Positions 26,891-34,849 of a stretch of DNA of 64,000 bases are shown one piece after another (within the stretch, counting starts at the first letter, position 1; each line of letters begins with the position of its first letter). A program made the position numbers and the translations under genes. Source of the DNA: an uncultured Bacteriovoracaceae bacterium (GTDB lineage Bacteria; Bdellovibrionota; Bacteriovoracia; Bacteriovoracales; Bacteriovoracaceae); contig CALHLC010000013.1 in assembly GCA_938034385.1 (NCBI GenBank), positions 56,309 to 120,308 of the forward strand, read 5' to 3'. The notes under the pieces are model-generated. The model was given only the letters and a program-made list of their open reading frames with translations, did not search any database and was not told where the DNA came from.

Positions 26891-27714
26891 TTATTTAGTG
26901 CAAGTATTATTTCACGACAACATTTTGAAACAAAACAATCTGATGCTCCAGATGGATCAAGGTTAGGAGCGAGTTCTACTATGTCAGCACCGATAAACTT
27001 TTTATTTGAAAGAGATTTAATGATTTTTATAAAGCTACTAAATGTTTCTCCTCCTGCTTCAGGAGTCCCTGTCCCACTTACATATGCCGGGTCAAAAAAA
27101 TCTACATCTAAAGTGAGATAAATTGGACCGTTTATAAATTCAATTGCATTTATAAGTTGATCAAGACTTTGATAAAGGGTTTGATGCTCATTCATCCAGT
27201 CAAATTCTTCTTTAGTTCCAGATCTAATACCATATTGAATTATTTTATTGGGTTGTATATGGTCAAGGCATCTTCTCATGATGCATGCATGAGAGTTCTT
27301 ATTACCTTCGTAAGAGTCTCTAAGATCTGCATGAGCATCTAATTGAATTATTGTTAAATCAGGATAGGCCTTTAGATACTTTGAGATAGGCATGATTGAA
27401 ATAGAGTGTTCTCCACCAAAGGTAATGAGTCTAGATTCTAGCAAATCAAAACTTGCTTTTTGATTAAACGAATTTTTTAAATCTTCAAAAATCTCTGATT
27501 GAATATTTCCAAGATCAAAGATACTAAGATCTGTTAATTGCTTTTGTTGGTAAGGTGAAAATGATTCTAAATTTTGACTTGCCTGCCTTATTGCATCTGG
27601 TCCATTTCTTGTACCTTTTCTATAACAAGCTGAACCATCATAATTAATTCCAAGAAGATAAATTCCTTTTTCTTGAAATTGCTCTTGAGACTTTGAGTCT
27701 ATAAAACTTACCAT
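26887..27714 (-). CDS. speB: Agmatinase (ureohydrolase family)
   Basis: This is a 275-residue cytosolic dimanganese hydrolase. The metal ligands are in GGEHSIS, DAHADLRD and DVDFFDPAYVSGTGTPEAGG, the three ureohydrolase signatures. It has the short agmatinase layout rather than that of arginase, and it splits agmatine to putrescine and urea. The next gene upstream, speE, uses putrescine. It overlaps speE by 7 bases and the rhomboid gene by 4. No arginine decarboxylase is in the window, so agmatine is made elsewhere or taken up. Confidence 0.88.
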   Translation of the reverse strand: MVSFIDSKSQEQFQEKGIYLLGINYDGSACYRKGTRNGPDAIRQASQNLESFSPYQQKQLTDLSIFDLGNIQSEIFEDLKNSFNQKASFDLLESRLITFGGEHSISIMPISKYLKAYPDLTIIQLDAHADLRDSYEGNKNSHACIMRRCLDHIQPNKIIQYGIRSGTKEEFDWMNEHQTLYQSLDQLINAIEFINGPIYLTLDVDFFDPAYVSGTGTPEAGGETFSSFIKIIKSLSNKKFIGADIVELAPNLDPSGASDCFVSKCCREIILALNK

Positions 27715-28562
27715 TGATCTATTGCTCTCTTATGAAGGTTAGATAGTAAAAAGGCTCCTTGGTGCCAATCGGTATTATACCACTTTAAATCTTTTTCAAG
27801 GTTTTTCATATAACTGATTTTAGAGGTAATAAGATTTGTAGGTCTATATTTTTTTGATGAGAATCCAAAAGTCCAAAATACTCCAGGATAGATTAACATG
27901 GGAGCACTATAAGATTTCACTATAGGAAAAGCATTTCTCATATTTGTATATATTTTCTTGACACCAAACTCATCAAGGAAGGGATTTTCAGTTTGATTAA
28001 TCATGATACCATCTTCGACTAATGCTTGATGAACATGGTGATAAAATTCTTGGGTAAATAGTCCTAATGCAAAGTCTTCTGGATCAGTTGAGTCTATTAC
28101 AACAATGTCATAATGATTTTTCTTCTTTTTAATAAATTCAATTCCATCTTGAGTATAGAGATTTACCCGTGTATCATTCATGGCTTGAGTACATTGAGGA
28201 AAGTATTTTTTGGAAACTATCACTACTGCTTCATCGATTTCTACTAGGTCTATAGACTCAATATCTTTATGCCTAGCAAACTCTCGAACGACACCACAAT
28301 CTCCACCACCTATAATAAGAACATTCTTTACTTGTGGCTTACACATATAAGGAATATGACTAACGACTTCATGATAAACAAACTCATCGGCCTCTGAAAC
28401 CATGCACTTATCATCTAGTAGCAATAATTTTCCGACAGAGTAGGTATCTAGGACTTTAATATTTTGATACTTTGATTGTTCCTCATGTAAGTGAGATTTC
28501 ACCTTAAATCCTACGCTATGGCTTTGGTGGTAGGACTTCTCTCTAAACCATTCATTATTCAT
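27708..28562 (-). CDS. speE: Polyamine aminopropyltransferase (spermidine synthase)
   Basis: From ATG 28562, with GGAG on the minus strand at 28573-28570, the protein has 284 residues; the open frame runs further upstream but without a good start. Family features are WFREKSYHQSHSVGFKV at the N-terminus, the decarboxylated-AdoMet loop LIIGGGDCGVVREFARH, the VEIDEAVV strand and DGIEFIKKK, then the substrate-binding IDSTDPE. It transfers an aminopropyl group to putrescine. It heads a speE-speB-rhomboid operon on the minus strand. Confidence 0.92.
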   Translation of the reverse strand: MNNEWFREKSYHQSHSVGFKVKSHLHEEQSKYQNIKVLDTYSVGKLLLLDDKCMVSEADEFVYHEVVSHIPYMCKPQVKNVLIIGGGDCGVVREFARHKDIESIDLVEIDEAVVIVSKKYFPQCTQAMNDTRVNLYTQDGIEFIKKKKNHYDIVVIDSTDPEDFALGLFTQEFYHHVHQALVEDGIMINQTENPFLDEFGVKKIYTNMRNAFPIVKSYSAPMLIYPGVFWTFGFSSKKYRPTNLITSKISYMKNLEKDLKWYNTDWHQGAFLLSNLHKRAIDQW

Positions 28563-28693
28563 ACATTTTCTCCAAAATATGGCCAAACATATCTCACTGT
28601 TAACTAATCTTGCAAACTGGTTGGAAGTGGCCCTGATGCGGTGCACATCACCCCCAGCTATTTTTCTTAACTCTAATATCTGCCCCTATGACT

Positions 28694-28709
28694 TGGCATG
28701 AAATATGCA
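28694..28709 (+). promoter_or_regulatory. Candidate sigma-54 promoter of the DksA/TraR-like gene
   Basis: TGGCATG at 28694-28700 and ATGCA at 28705-28709 match the -24 (TGGCACG) and -12 (TTGCA) elements with the required spacing of GG and GC. A start near 28720 would leave about 100 bases of leader before the ATG at 28818. It needs RpoN and an activator, neither of which is in the window. Confidence 0.5.
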
Positions 28710-28817
28710 ACTACTATAAGCAGAGAGAGGGCCTTCATGGATGAGGGATTTGGAGTCAAACCTAGTTACAGGAAGTAACTATTATCTCTCTCTCTAACCT
28801 TAAAATGGAGGATAAGC

Positions 28818-29219
28818 ATGGATAGCAAATTTTTAAAGAAGCAAGAAGAGTATTTCAAAAGTCTCATGGAAGAGATCAGAACTAAAATGTCTAGTTTCAA
28901 TGGTGAAGTATCTAATGAAGGTGATGTTGTTGATCGATTTTCAGGTCTGAATGAAAATAATAAGAATATTAAGCTCAATACTAGGCTTTCAAAATTTATG
29001 AAGAAAATTATGCACTCACTGAATAAGATTAATAATAATACTTATGGAGAGTGTGAGGATTGTTCATGTGATATAGAGCTCAGTCGGCTAGAAGCAAGGC
29101 CTACGGCTACACTTTGCATTGATTGTAAGGAAGCTCAAGAAGCTTATGAGAGGTGTACTCATAAGAATAAATCTATTCACCAGTATACTTGGATAAATCC
29201 AACTAATAAAATTCAGTAA
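28818..29219 (+). CDS. DksA/TraR-type zinc-finger protein
   Basis: This is a 133-residue soluble protein. Residues 1-70 are a charged coiled coil (KFLKKQEEYFKSLMEEIRTK) of the kind that reaches into the RNA polymerase secondary channel. The C-terminal part is a four-cysteine zinc finger of the DksA class (YGECEDCSCDIELSRLEARP followed by LCIDC). The body of the coil has acidic residues, but the DxxDxA tip is not clearly present, so it may be a DksA-like regulator rather than DksA itself. AGGAGG-like sequence (GGAGG at 28807-28811) precedes ATG 28818, and a sigma-54-like promoter lies upstream. Confidence 0.8.
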   Translation: MDSKFLKKQEEYFKSLMEEIRTKMSSFNGEVSNEGDVVDRFSGLNENNKNIKLNTRLSKFMKKIMHSLNKINNNTYGECEDCSCDIELSRLEARPTATLCIDCKEAQEAYERCTHKNKSIHQYTWINPTNKIQ

Positions 29220-29224
29220 CTGAT

Positions 29225-29455
29225 TTAGTTAAAGAATTTAGGAGTATGGTGGAATTGAATCTTTTGTCCGGCCTTAATATTTTTACTGATGATATTTTTC
29301 CGGTCTATTTTCAATTCTTTCCCATTTTTTAAGATAACACTGACTTTGGATGTAGAGATAAGTTTATTAGTCACTATTGCATCAACTAAAATTTTTTTCT
29401 TTGGTGTGAATGAGAAGAGGTTAAAACTTAATAATAATATACATGTTAATTTCAT
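29225..29455 (-). CDS. Hypothetical small exported protein
   Basis: This is a 76-residue protein with a signal peptide (KLTCILLLSFNLFSFTP). The short beta-rich mature part (VDAIVTNKLISTSKVSVILKNGK) has no recognised domain. It lies 12 bases after the next minus-strand gene and converges closely with the DksA-like gene. It probably shares the upstream neighbour's transcript. Confidence 0.45.
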   Translation of the reverse strand: MKLTCILLLSFNLFSFTPKKKILVDAIVTNKLISTSKVSVILKNGKELKIDRKNIISKNIKAGQKIQFHHTPKFFN

Positions 29456-29467
29456 TTAATATCCCTT

Positions 29468-30292
29468 TTATCTCTCAATTGCTCTTTTTACAGAATTTGA
29501 AGATTTTTTATCTTTTATACTTCTTAATTTATATTCTTGATCAATTGCTGCTGCATAGTTGAAACCGTTATCTTTCATACAGGTTGAAGCATCTGGACAA
29601 GTACTTGAAGAAGCTCCATTGTTTTTACTATGGCAAGTAATAACTGATTCGACGAATGTATCAGTGAATTCATCATAACAATATGCAATTCCTGTGCAAT
29701 ATGACTTTGAACATCCTGATTTACTTTTAAAAACGCTCATTCCACCATATTCATGATTTTTCTCTTCTCCTTCCAAAATACGAGTAGCATAATGGCAATC
29801 ACCATCTTTAAATTTCTTTCCCTTTGATAAGTTAGAAATTGTCGTTTTAATATATCTATTGGAGTTAAATTCTTCTTTAGACATAGGTGTAGTATTAGCA
29901 AGTTTGATTCCTGTCCAGTATATATCTTCGGTATTAGCAGTAATTTTTAATCCATTTTCTTGATAATATTTAATTCTTTTCCATGATGGTAGAAGACCTA
30001 TATCTAAGAGTGATTTTTTATCTTTATTATTAATTTCTGAAATTTGAACTCTACCGTTAATATCAACTGTTTTTATCTTTATACTCTTTGGGACAGAGGT
30101 ATATGAGACATATCCATTACTTCCATTTTTACATTCTAAATGTACTAGGCCAGTTGCTTGTCCAAATCTATCAGGATCGTAGTCTTGAATAACAGATTCT
30201 AGGTTGCCAGCATTAGTTTTACATTCTGTAGAAGCGGATTGAGAATATCCCATAGATATAAAAAGCGATAATGTGAAAATTATTAATTTCAT
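29468..30292 (-). CDS. Hypothetical exported protein, cysteine-rich
   Basis: This is a 274-residue protein with a signal peptide (KLIIFTLSLFISMGYS) and about ten cysteines, most in the C-terminal half (SGCSKSYCTGIAYCYDEF, then STCPDASTCMKDNG). That suggests several disulfides in the periplasm or at the surface. The N-terminal part is beta-rich. The family was not recognised. The gene stands alone after a 128-base spacer, and the small exported protein follows on the same strand. Confidence 0.5.
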   Translation of the reverse strand: MKLIIFTLSLFISMGYSQSASTECKTNAGNLESVIQDYDPDRFGQATGLVHLECKNGSNGYVSYTSVPKSIKIKTVDINGRVQISEINNKDKKSLLDIGLLPSWKRIKYYQENGLKITANTEDIYWTGIKLANTTPMSKEEFNSNRYIKTTISNLSKGKKFKDGDCHYATRILEGEEKNHEYGGMSVFKSKSGCSKSYCTGIAYCYDEFTDTFVESVITCHSKNNGASSSTCPDASTCMKDNGFNYAAAIDQEYKLRSIKDKKSSNSVKRAIER

Positions 30293-30420
30293 GATTTTCC
30301 TTTTCTTTTAGTTTATTGATAAACATACAAATATCAAGAAAATGAATAGAATTGTTTTATGAAAAAGCCTTCATACTATACAAAATTAGTCAGAGGTATA
30401 TGGAGTTAAGAGAATAGTTT

Positions 30421-31206
30421 TTAATCATTAAGAAAAAAAATTTTAATTTTACTAGATTTAAACATCCAAGAAAAAACAACTGATGAAGTATGTCCTAGTC
30501 TCAAAGTTGAAACTCTTGATGTATTCCATAAACTCTCTAGCAAAAGCTGATTTTTTGTTGGCACAGTTTCATCATTTGTGGAAATGATAAGACCAACTTT
30601 TGTTTTCTGAGGAGTAGGAAGGTTTTGAACTTCAAAAGGAATCACTTTTCTTAAGTTTTCCAGATATTCCTGATCATCTTTATATTTAAATTTTTTGAAT
30701 CTAATTTTTTTAGCTTCAACTAAAACTTCTTGATTAGAATTAAGAATGATATCAGCAATATCTGCTCCGGAAACTATAAAGAGTGCTTTTGTAATCCTTG
30801 AATGTCTTGCAGTAGCGATTGTTCCATGTAATCCACCAACACTAGTTCCCAACACCCAAAAATTATGGTCTGGATATTTATCCATGATTAGATCAATTGC
30901 ATTTTGGGCCCTGGAATAAAATCGAGTATGAATACTGAGCTCAACATTATATTCATCATCATTACTCCAGTGTTTTAAAATTTTAGTTTCTATACCTTGT
31001 CGAGCAAACTTACGAGCGTATGATTTATCAATGAAATTCATTCCACCAGTAGGGGGAATGATTAATAAAATTGTATTCTTCTTAGTTGTAGCCTTAGGCG
31101 AATAACTTTGAAGTTTAACTTGGAAGTCTTCGCTTGCAATAATTTCTTCAGATGATTCATAGGCAATCAAATTAAGAGAAAAAAGAAGAATGCAAAGTAT
31201 TTTCAC
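30421..31206 (-). CDS. Exported alpha/beta-hydrolase-like protein
   Basis: This is a 261-residue protein with a signal peptide (KILCILLFSLNLIAYES). The fold is suggested by LLIIPPTGGMNFIDKSYARKFA, where a PPTGG turn replaces the usual HG oxyanion loop, and by a nucleophile elbow GTSVGGLHG near residue 117. The acid/histidine region (GLIISTNDETVP, then LGHTSSV) also fits. It begins with GTG 31206, which shares one base with the htpG stop, so it is read through from htpG. The substrate is unknown. Confidence 0.6.
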   Translation of the reverse strand: MKILCILLFSLNLIAYESSEEIIASEDFQVKLQSYSPKATTKKNTILLIIPPTGGMNFIDKSYARKFARQGIETKILKHWSNDDEYNVELSIHTRFYSRAQNAIDLIMDKYPDHNFWVLGTSVGGLHGTIATARHSRITKALFIVSGADIADIILNSNQEVLVEAKKIRFKKFKYKDDQEYLENLRKVIPFEVQNLPTPQKTKVGLIISTNDETVPTKNQLLLESLWNTSRVSTLRLGHTSSVVFSWMFKSSKIKIFFLND

Positions 31207-33113
31207 TATAAGGCCAAAGTACTTAACTCTTGAATAATATCTTGTGATCTCTTCACAAATTGTCCTTTTTGATCATTAGTTAATCCATCACTTGAAATGA
31301 GAGCTAGATCTTGAACATGATGTACAATTTTTGAGGCCAATTCTTTTTTACTATCTCTAAGTTTAAAAGCATTTAAAATTAAGGCATGATCTGGATTAAT
31401 AACAAGAGTTTTCTTGATAGGCATTTCAGGTCCACCTTGGCCCATAGAACGAGACATTTGTTGAAACTTTTTCATGTTTTGATCAATTTTTACATATGCT
31501 GGAGCATTAGTATTAATTTTTTTAACTTCCACTTCAAAGTTTTCATCATCTTTTAAAATAGTTGTGAAAAAATCCTTTACTTCAATATCTTGAGCGTTTG
31601 TAGGACCTTGTTCACTCATAAGATTTTCAAATTCATTATCTATAGAACTAAATTTGATCTCAATATCACCAACTTTTTTAAATTCCAAGTGTTGAGTTAA
31701 GTGAGGGTCTATATAACTCTCTGTCTCAATAACTGGAATCTTCATTTCTTTGAATTGAGAAAGTAAACTAGGGTCACCAGTTGTGGCCTCGTAGAATAAG
31801 ATTTTTCCCTTAAGCTTTTCTTTATATTCCTCAGGAATCAATTCATTATACTCAGCAATAGTTTTATATTCTTTTTCACTAGTTTTAAATAAGATAAATT
31901 CTCTTAGAAGCTCATCGAACTTATCATCAGAAATAATTCCGTATTTAACAAAGAGTCCTATGTCTTCCCAATAAGAAGTAAATTTTTCTCTATCATTTTT
32001 TGAAAGTTTTTTAAGTGACTCTGCAACCTTTTTGATTATGTAGTTTGAGATCTTCTTAATGTTTGGATCACCTTGAAGAGCTGATCTGGAAACATTAAGA
32101 GGGATATCAGTTGAATCAATGGCCCCTTTTAGCATTGATAGAAATTCTGGAACAATGTTTTTTGTATTATCCGAAACAAAGACTTGTCTGCAATAAAGTC
32201 TGATACTTTTTTCATTAAACGGCTTGGCAGGGTTTAGCTTAGGGAAGTAGAGAATTCCTTGCAGGGTAAATGGGTGATCAATATTTAAGTGTAACCAAAA
32301 AAGCGGATCTGGATCCATTGGAAACATCTTTCTATAAAATGTTTTATATTCATCATCACTAATCTTTGATGGGTCTTTTTTCCAAAGAGGTTCCGTTTCA
32401 TTGATGATATCAATAGTGATTTCTTTTTTGTCTTCTTCCTTTTCTACCTTTAAGTTTGCTTCAAAAGTTTCAGATCTCTTGTTCGAATCGATTAGTTCAA
32501 TTTGATAGGGCATGAAATCACAATATTGAGAAAGAGTAGATCTAGTTTTATAAGTTTCTAAAAAGTCCTTAGAATCATCGTTGATATAAAGAGTAATCTC
32601 AGTCCCGACAACAGATTTATCAGAATCTGAAAATGTATATTCAGTCTGACCATCACAAGTCCATTTCACGGCTTTTGAATCCTTTTCCATTGAAAGAGTT
32701 TCAATCTCTACTTTATCAGCAACCATGAAACTAGAATAAAAACCTAAACCAAATTTTCCAATTATATCATCTTTGGACTCAGTGATATTTTGTTTTTTCA
32801 TTTCTTCTACGAAATCTTGTGCTCCAGAAAAGGCCAGTTGAGCAATATATTTTTCAACTTCTTCTTCACTCATTCCTAAACCATTATCTGAAATAGTAAT
32901 AGTGCCTTCTTTTTTATCTATAATGACGTCAACTTTTCCCTCAGTTGATTCAAGGTTTTTGTTTCTTGCAATTGTTTTTCTTTTTGTGATGGCATCACAA
33001 GCATTTGAAACAAGCTCTCTTAAGAAAATATCATGCTCTGAATAGAGCCATTTTTTTATTATTGGGAATATATCATTTGTGTTTACTGAAATAGTACCTT
33101 TCTTTGTGCTCAC
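31206..33113 (-). CDS. htpG: Molecular chaperone HtpG (Hsp90)
   Basis: This is a 635-residue chaperone of normal family length. The N-terminal ATP domain has LRELVSNACDAITKR with the catalytic glutamate, ISDNGLGMS, and the lid GKFGLGFYSSFMVADKV. The middle domain carries SRSALQGDP and the C-terminal domain ends near KKELASKIVHHVQDLALIS. It folds and remodels proteins in the cytosol, mostly under stress. A sigma-32-like promoter lies 38-67 bases upstream. The downstream hydrolase gene overlaps its stop by one base. Confidence 0.97.
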   Translation of the reverse strand: MSTKKGTISVNTNDIFPIIKKWLYSEHDIFLRELVSNACDAITKRKTIARNKNLESTEGKVDVIIDKKEGTITISDNGLGMSEEEVEKYIAQLAFSGAQDFVEEMKKQNITESKDDIIGKFGLGFYSSFMVADKVEIETLSMEKDSKAVKWTCDGQTEYTFSDSDKSVVGTEITLYINDDSKDFLETYKTRSTLSQYCDFMPYQIELIDSNKRSETFEANLKVEKEEDKKEITIDIINETEPLWKKDPSKISDDEYKTFYRKMFPMDPDPLFWLHLNIDHPFTLQGILYFPKLNPAKPFNEKSIRLYCRQVFVSDNTKNIVPEFLSMLKGAIDSTDIPLNVSRSALQGDPNIKKISNYIIKKVAESLKKLSKNDREKFTSYWEDIGLFVKYGIISDDKFDELLREFILFKTSEKEYKTIAEYNELIPEEYKEKLKGKILFYEATTGDPSLLSQFKEMKIPVIETESYIDPHLTQHLEFKKVGDIEIKFSSIDNEFENLMSEQGPTNAQDIEVKDFFTTILKDDENFEVEVKKINTNAPAYVKIDQNMKKFQQMSRSMGQGGPEMPIKKTLVINPDHALILNAFKLRDSKKELASKIVHHVQDLALISSDGLTNDQKGQFVKRSQDIIQELSTLAL

Positions 33114-33150
33114 GAGTTTCTCCTATAGATTTGAACGATCATTTTTGTTA

Positions 33151-33180
33151 ATATGGTGCTTATATCACTCTAGTCAAGGG
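33151..33180 (-). promoter_or_regulatory. Heat-shock (sigma-32-like) promoter of htpG
   Basis: On the minus strand CCCTTGAC (33180-33173) and CACCATAT (33158-33151), 14 bases apart, are close to the sigma-32 consensus CCCTTGAA / CCCCATNT. The spacing is right and the predicted start would be about 30 bases before the htpG ATG. It is a known type of regulation for htpG in proteobacteria; the match was made by eye. Confidence 0.6.
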
Positions 33181-33188
33181 TAGTTAAG

Positions 33189-33749
33189 ATGGATATGGAT
33201 AAGAAATTTGATAATTTTAACAATGAAGCTTCGAAGTTTCTGATCCTCTCTACAGGAGGAACCATAGAAAAGACCTATGACGAAGGGGATGGGAGTCTAG
33301 TTAACCGTGAGTCTACGATAAAAGAGCGAATAATAGACGAGTTGCGTTATCCTTATAAAGAGTTTGTGATCAATGTAGTCATGCAAAAAGATTCTCTAGA
33401 TTTAAATAATGAAGATCGTCTTCAAATCTATGAGTTCATTAGAAGCTTTGAGAAAATGAAACTCCCTACAGTTGTCCTTCATGGTACAGATACTATGCAT
33501 GAAACGATTAGTTTTTGTCAGGAGAAACTTAAAGTTGATGAGCCTTTATCTATTCCTGTTGTTTTTACTGGAGCGATGAGGCCATTGGGATTTGAGGATA
33601 ACGATGCAAGACAAAACTTAATTGAAGCGGTGAAGTGTGCTGACCTTTTGGATCCTGGTTTCTATTTAAGTTTCCATGGAGAAGTTTTTCTTCCAAACAG
33701 GTTTCAAAAAAATAAATCAAAAAGAACGTTTGAGAAAATAAAAGGATAA
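33189..33749 (+). CDS. Single-domain asparaginase-family protein
   Basis: This 186-residue protein contains only the N-terminal asparaginase domain. The first catalytic threonine lies in LSTGGTIEKTYDE, the DS pair in MQKDSLDL, the second Thr-Asp in LHGTDTMHET, and a TGAMRP segment follows. Full asparaginases have about 330 residues and a C-terminal domain that is absent here, and the reading frame ends naturally. Similar short proteins are known in proteobacteria with an unproven role. It is divergent from htpG; the kinase gene follows 2 bases later. Confidence 0.75.
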   Translation: MDMDKKFDNFNNEASKFLILSTGGTIEKTYDEGDGSLVNRESTIKERIIDELRYPYKEFVINVVMQKDSLDLNNEDRLQIYEFIRSFEKMKLPTVVLHGTDTMHETISFCQEKLKVDEPLSIPVVFTGAMRPLGFEDNDARQNLIEAVKCADLLDPGFYLSFHGEVFLPNRFQKNKSKRTFEKIKG

Positions 33750-33751
33750 AT

Positions 33752-34720
33752 ATGAAAGCACTTAGAGATTGGAACACTGAGGATGCTGATCAATATTTAA
33801 AGTCTCTGGGGTTAGATACTGGAGTTAGGCAAATATCTAGTGCTGGTGATGGGAACATGAATTGTACTCAACGAATAGTTCTATCCAATGAGAAATCTTA
33901 TATTTTAAAACAATCATCTGATTTTTGTGAGAAATATCCAGAAGTTCCGGCGCCCATTACACGCTTAAAAGAAGAAGTTCTTTTTTATGATCTTGCGAGA
34001 GTGAATCCCAAATTAAAAGATGTAACTCCTAATAAGATATCATTTGATGAAAAGAATTTTTTATTTTTAATGGAAGACCTTGGTCAAGGAAAAGATTTTT
34101 CTTCACTTTATAGCGGTGATCGAATATCTCAAGTTGATCTTAAAGCAATTGCTTCCATTTTATCTGAGATTCATAATACTAAAATTAGCAAAGATGTCGT
34201 TTTTGATAATCATGAAATGCGAAAATTAAATCATGCTCACATGTATGATATTCCGCTTCAAGCTGAGAATGGATTAATTTTAGATGAAATAACTCCAGGC
34301 CTTAATGACCTTAAAGATATGTTAGTGAAAAATTCAGATTACACTCAAAGAGTTAAAGAATTAGGAGAGATGTACTTGGCCAGTGGAGATTGTCTTGTTC
34401 ATGGTGATTATTATCCAAATAGTTGGTTAAAGTGTGATGAGAAAATTTTTATTATCGATCCTGAATTTGGATTCCAAGGAGTCAAAGAGTTTGATATAGG
34501 GGTGGCCATTGCTCATCTTTACTTAAGCGATCATGATGAAGAAATTGTTGACCTTTTTATGGAAAATTATCAAGGTGATTTTGATAAGCTTTTGAGTCTT
34601 CAATTTGCCGGAGTTGAAATTATGAGACGAATATTAGGTTATGCTCAATTACCTATTAAGAAAGACTTAGAAAATTTAAAAAATCTATTCGAACTTTCGA
34701 TGAAATTAGTAATTGTATAG
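33752..34720 (+). CDS. Small-molecule kinase, APH/choline-kinase fold
   Basis: This is a 322-residue cytosolic kinase. The catalytic loop is HGDYYPNSW (near residue 222) and the metal-binding strand is IIDPEFGFQGVKEFDIG, like that of methylthioribose kinase (DPEFxFxGxxxFDIG). The N-terminal lobe has QRIVLSNEKSYILKQ, giving the ATP-binding lysine. That makes a sugar such as methylthioribose, or another small hydroxyl compound, a likely substrate, but mtnA and other salvage genes are not nearby. The gene lies 2 bases after the asparaginase-like gene, in one operon. Confidence 0.7.
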   Translation: MKALRDWNTEDADQYLKSLGLDTGVRQISSAGDGNMNCTQRIVLSNEKSYILKQSSDFCEKYPEVPAPITRLKEEVLFYDLARVNPKLKDVTPNKISFDEKNFLFLMEDLGQGKDFSSLYSGDRISQVDLKAIASILSEIHNTKISKDVVFDNHEMRKLNHAHMYDIPLQAENGLILDEITPGLNDLKDMLVKNSDYTQRVKELGEMYLASGDCLVHGDYYPNSWLKCDEKIFIIDPEFGFQGVKEFDIGVAIAHLYLSDHDEEIVDLFMENYQGDFDKLLSLQFAGVEIMRRILGYAQLPIKKDLENLKNLFELSMKLVIV

Positions 34721-34849
34721 AAGCTTCTCATTCCATAAGAATTCAAAAAAGACGTCTATTTTTAAATAATACTCAATTATATGGCATACTTTTCCTGAAT
34801 TTTAACTCTTTTAGGTGAACCTATAACCAAGAAGTACAATATATTAGAG

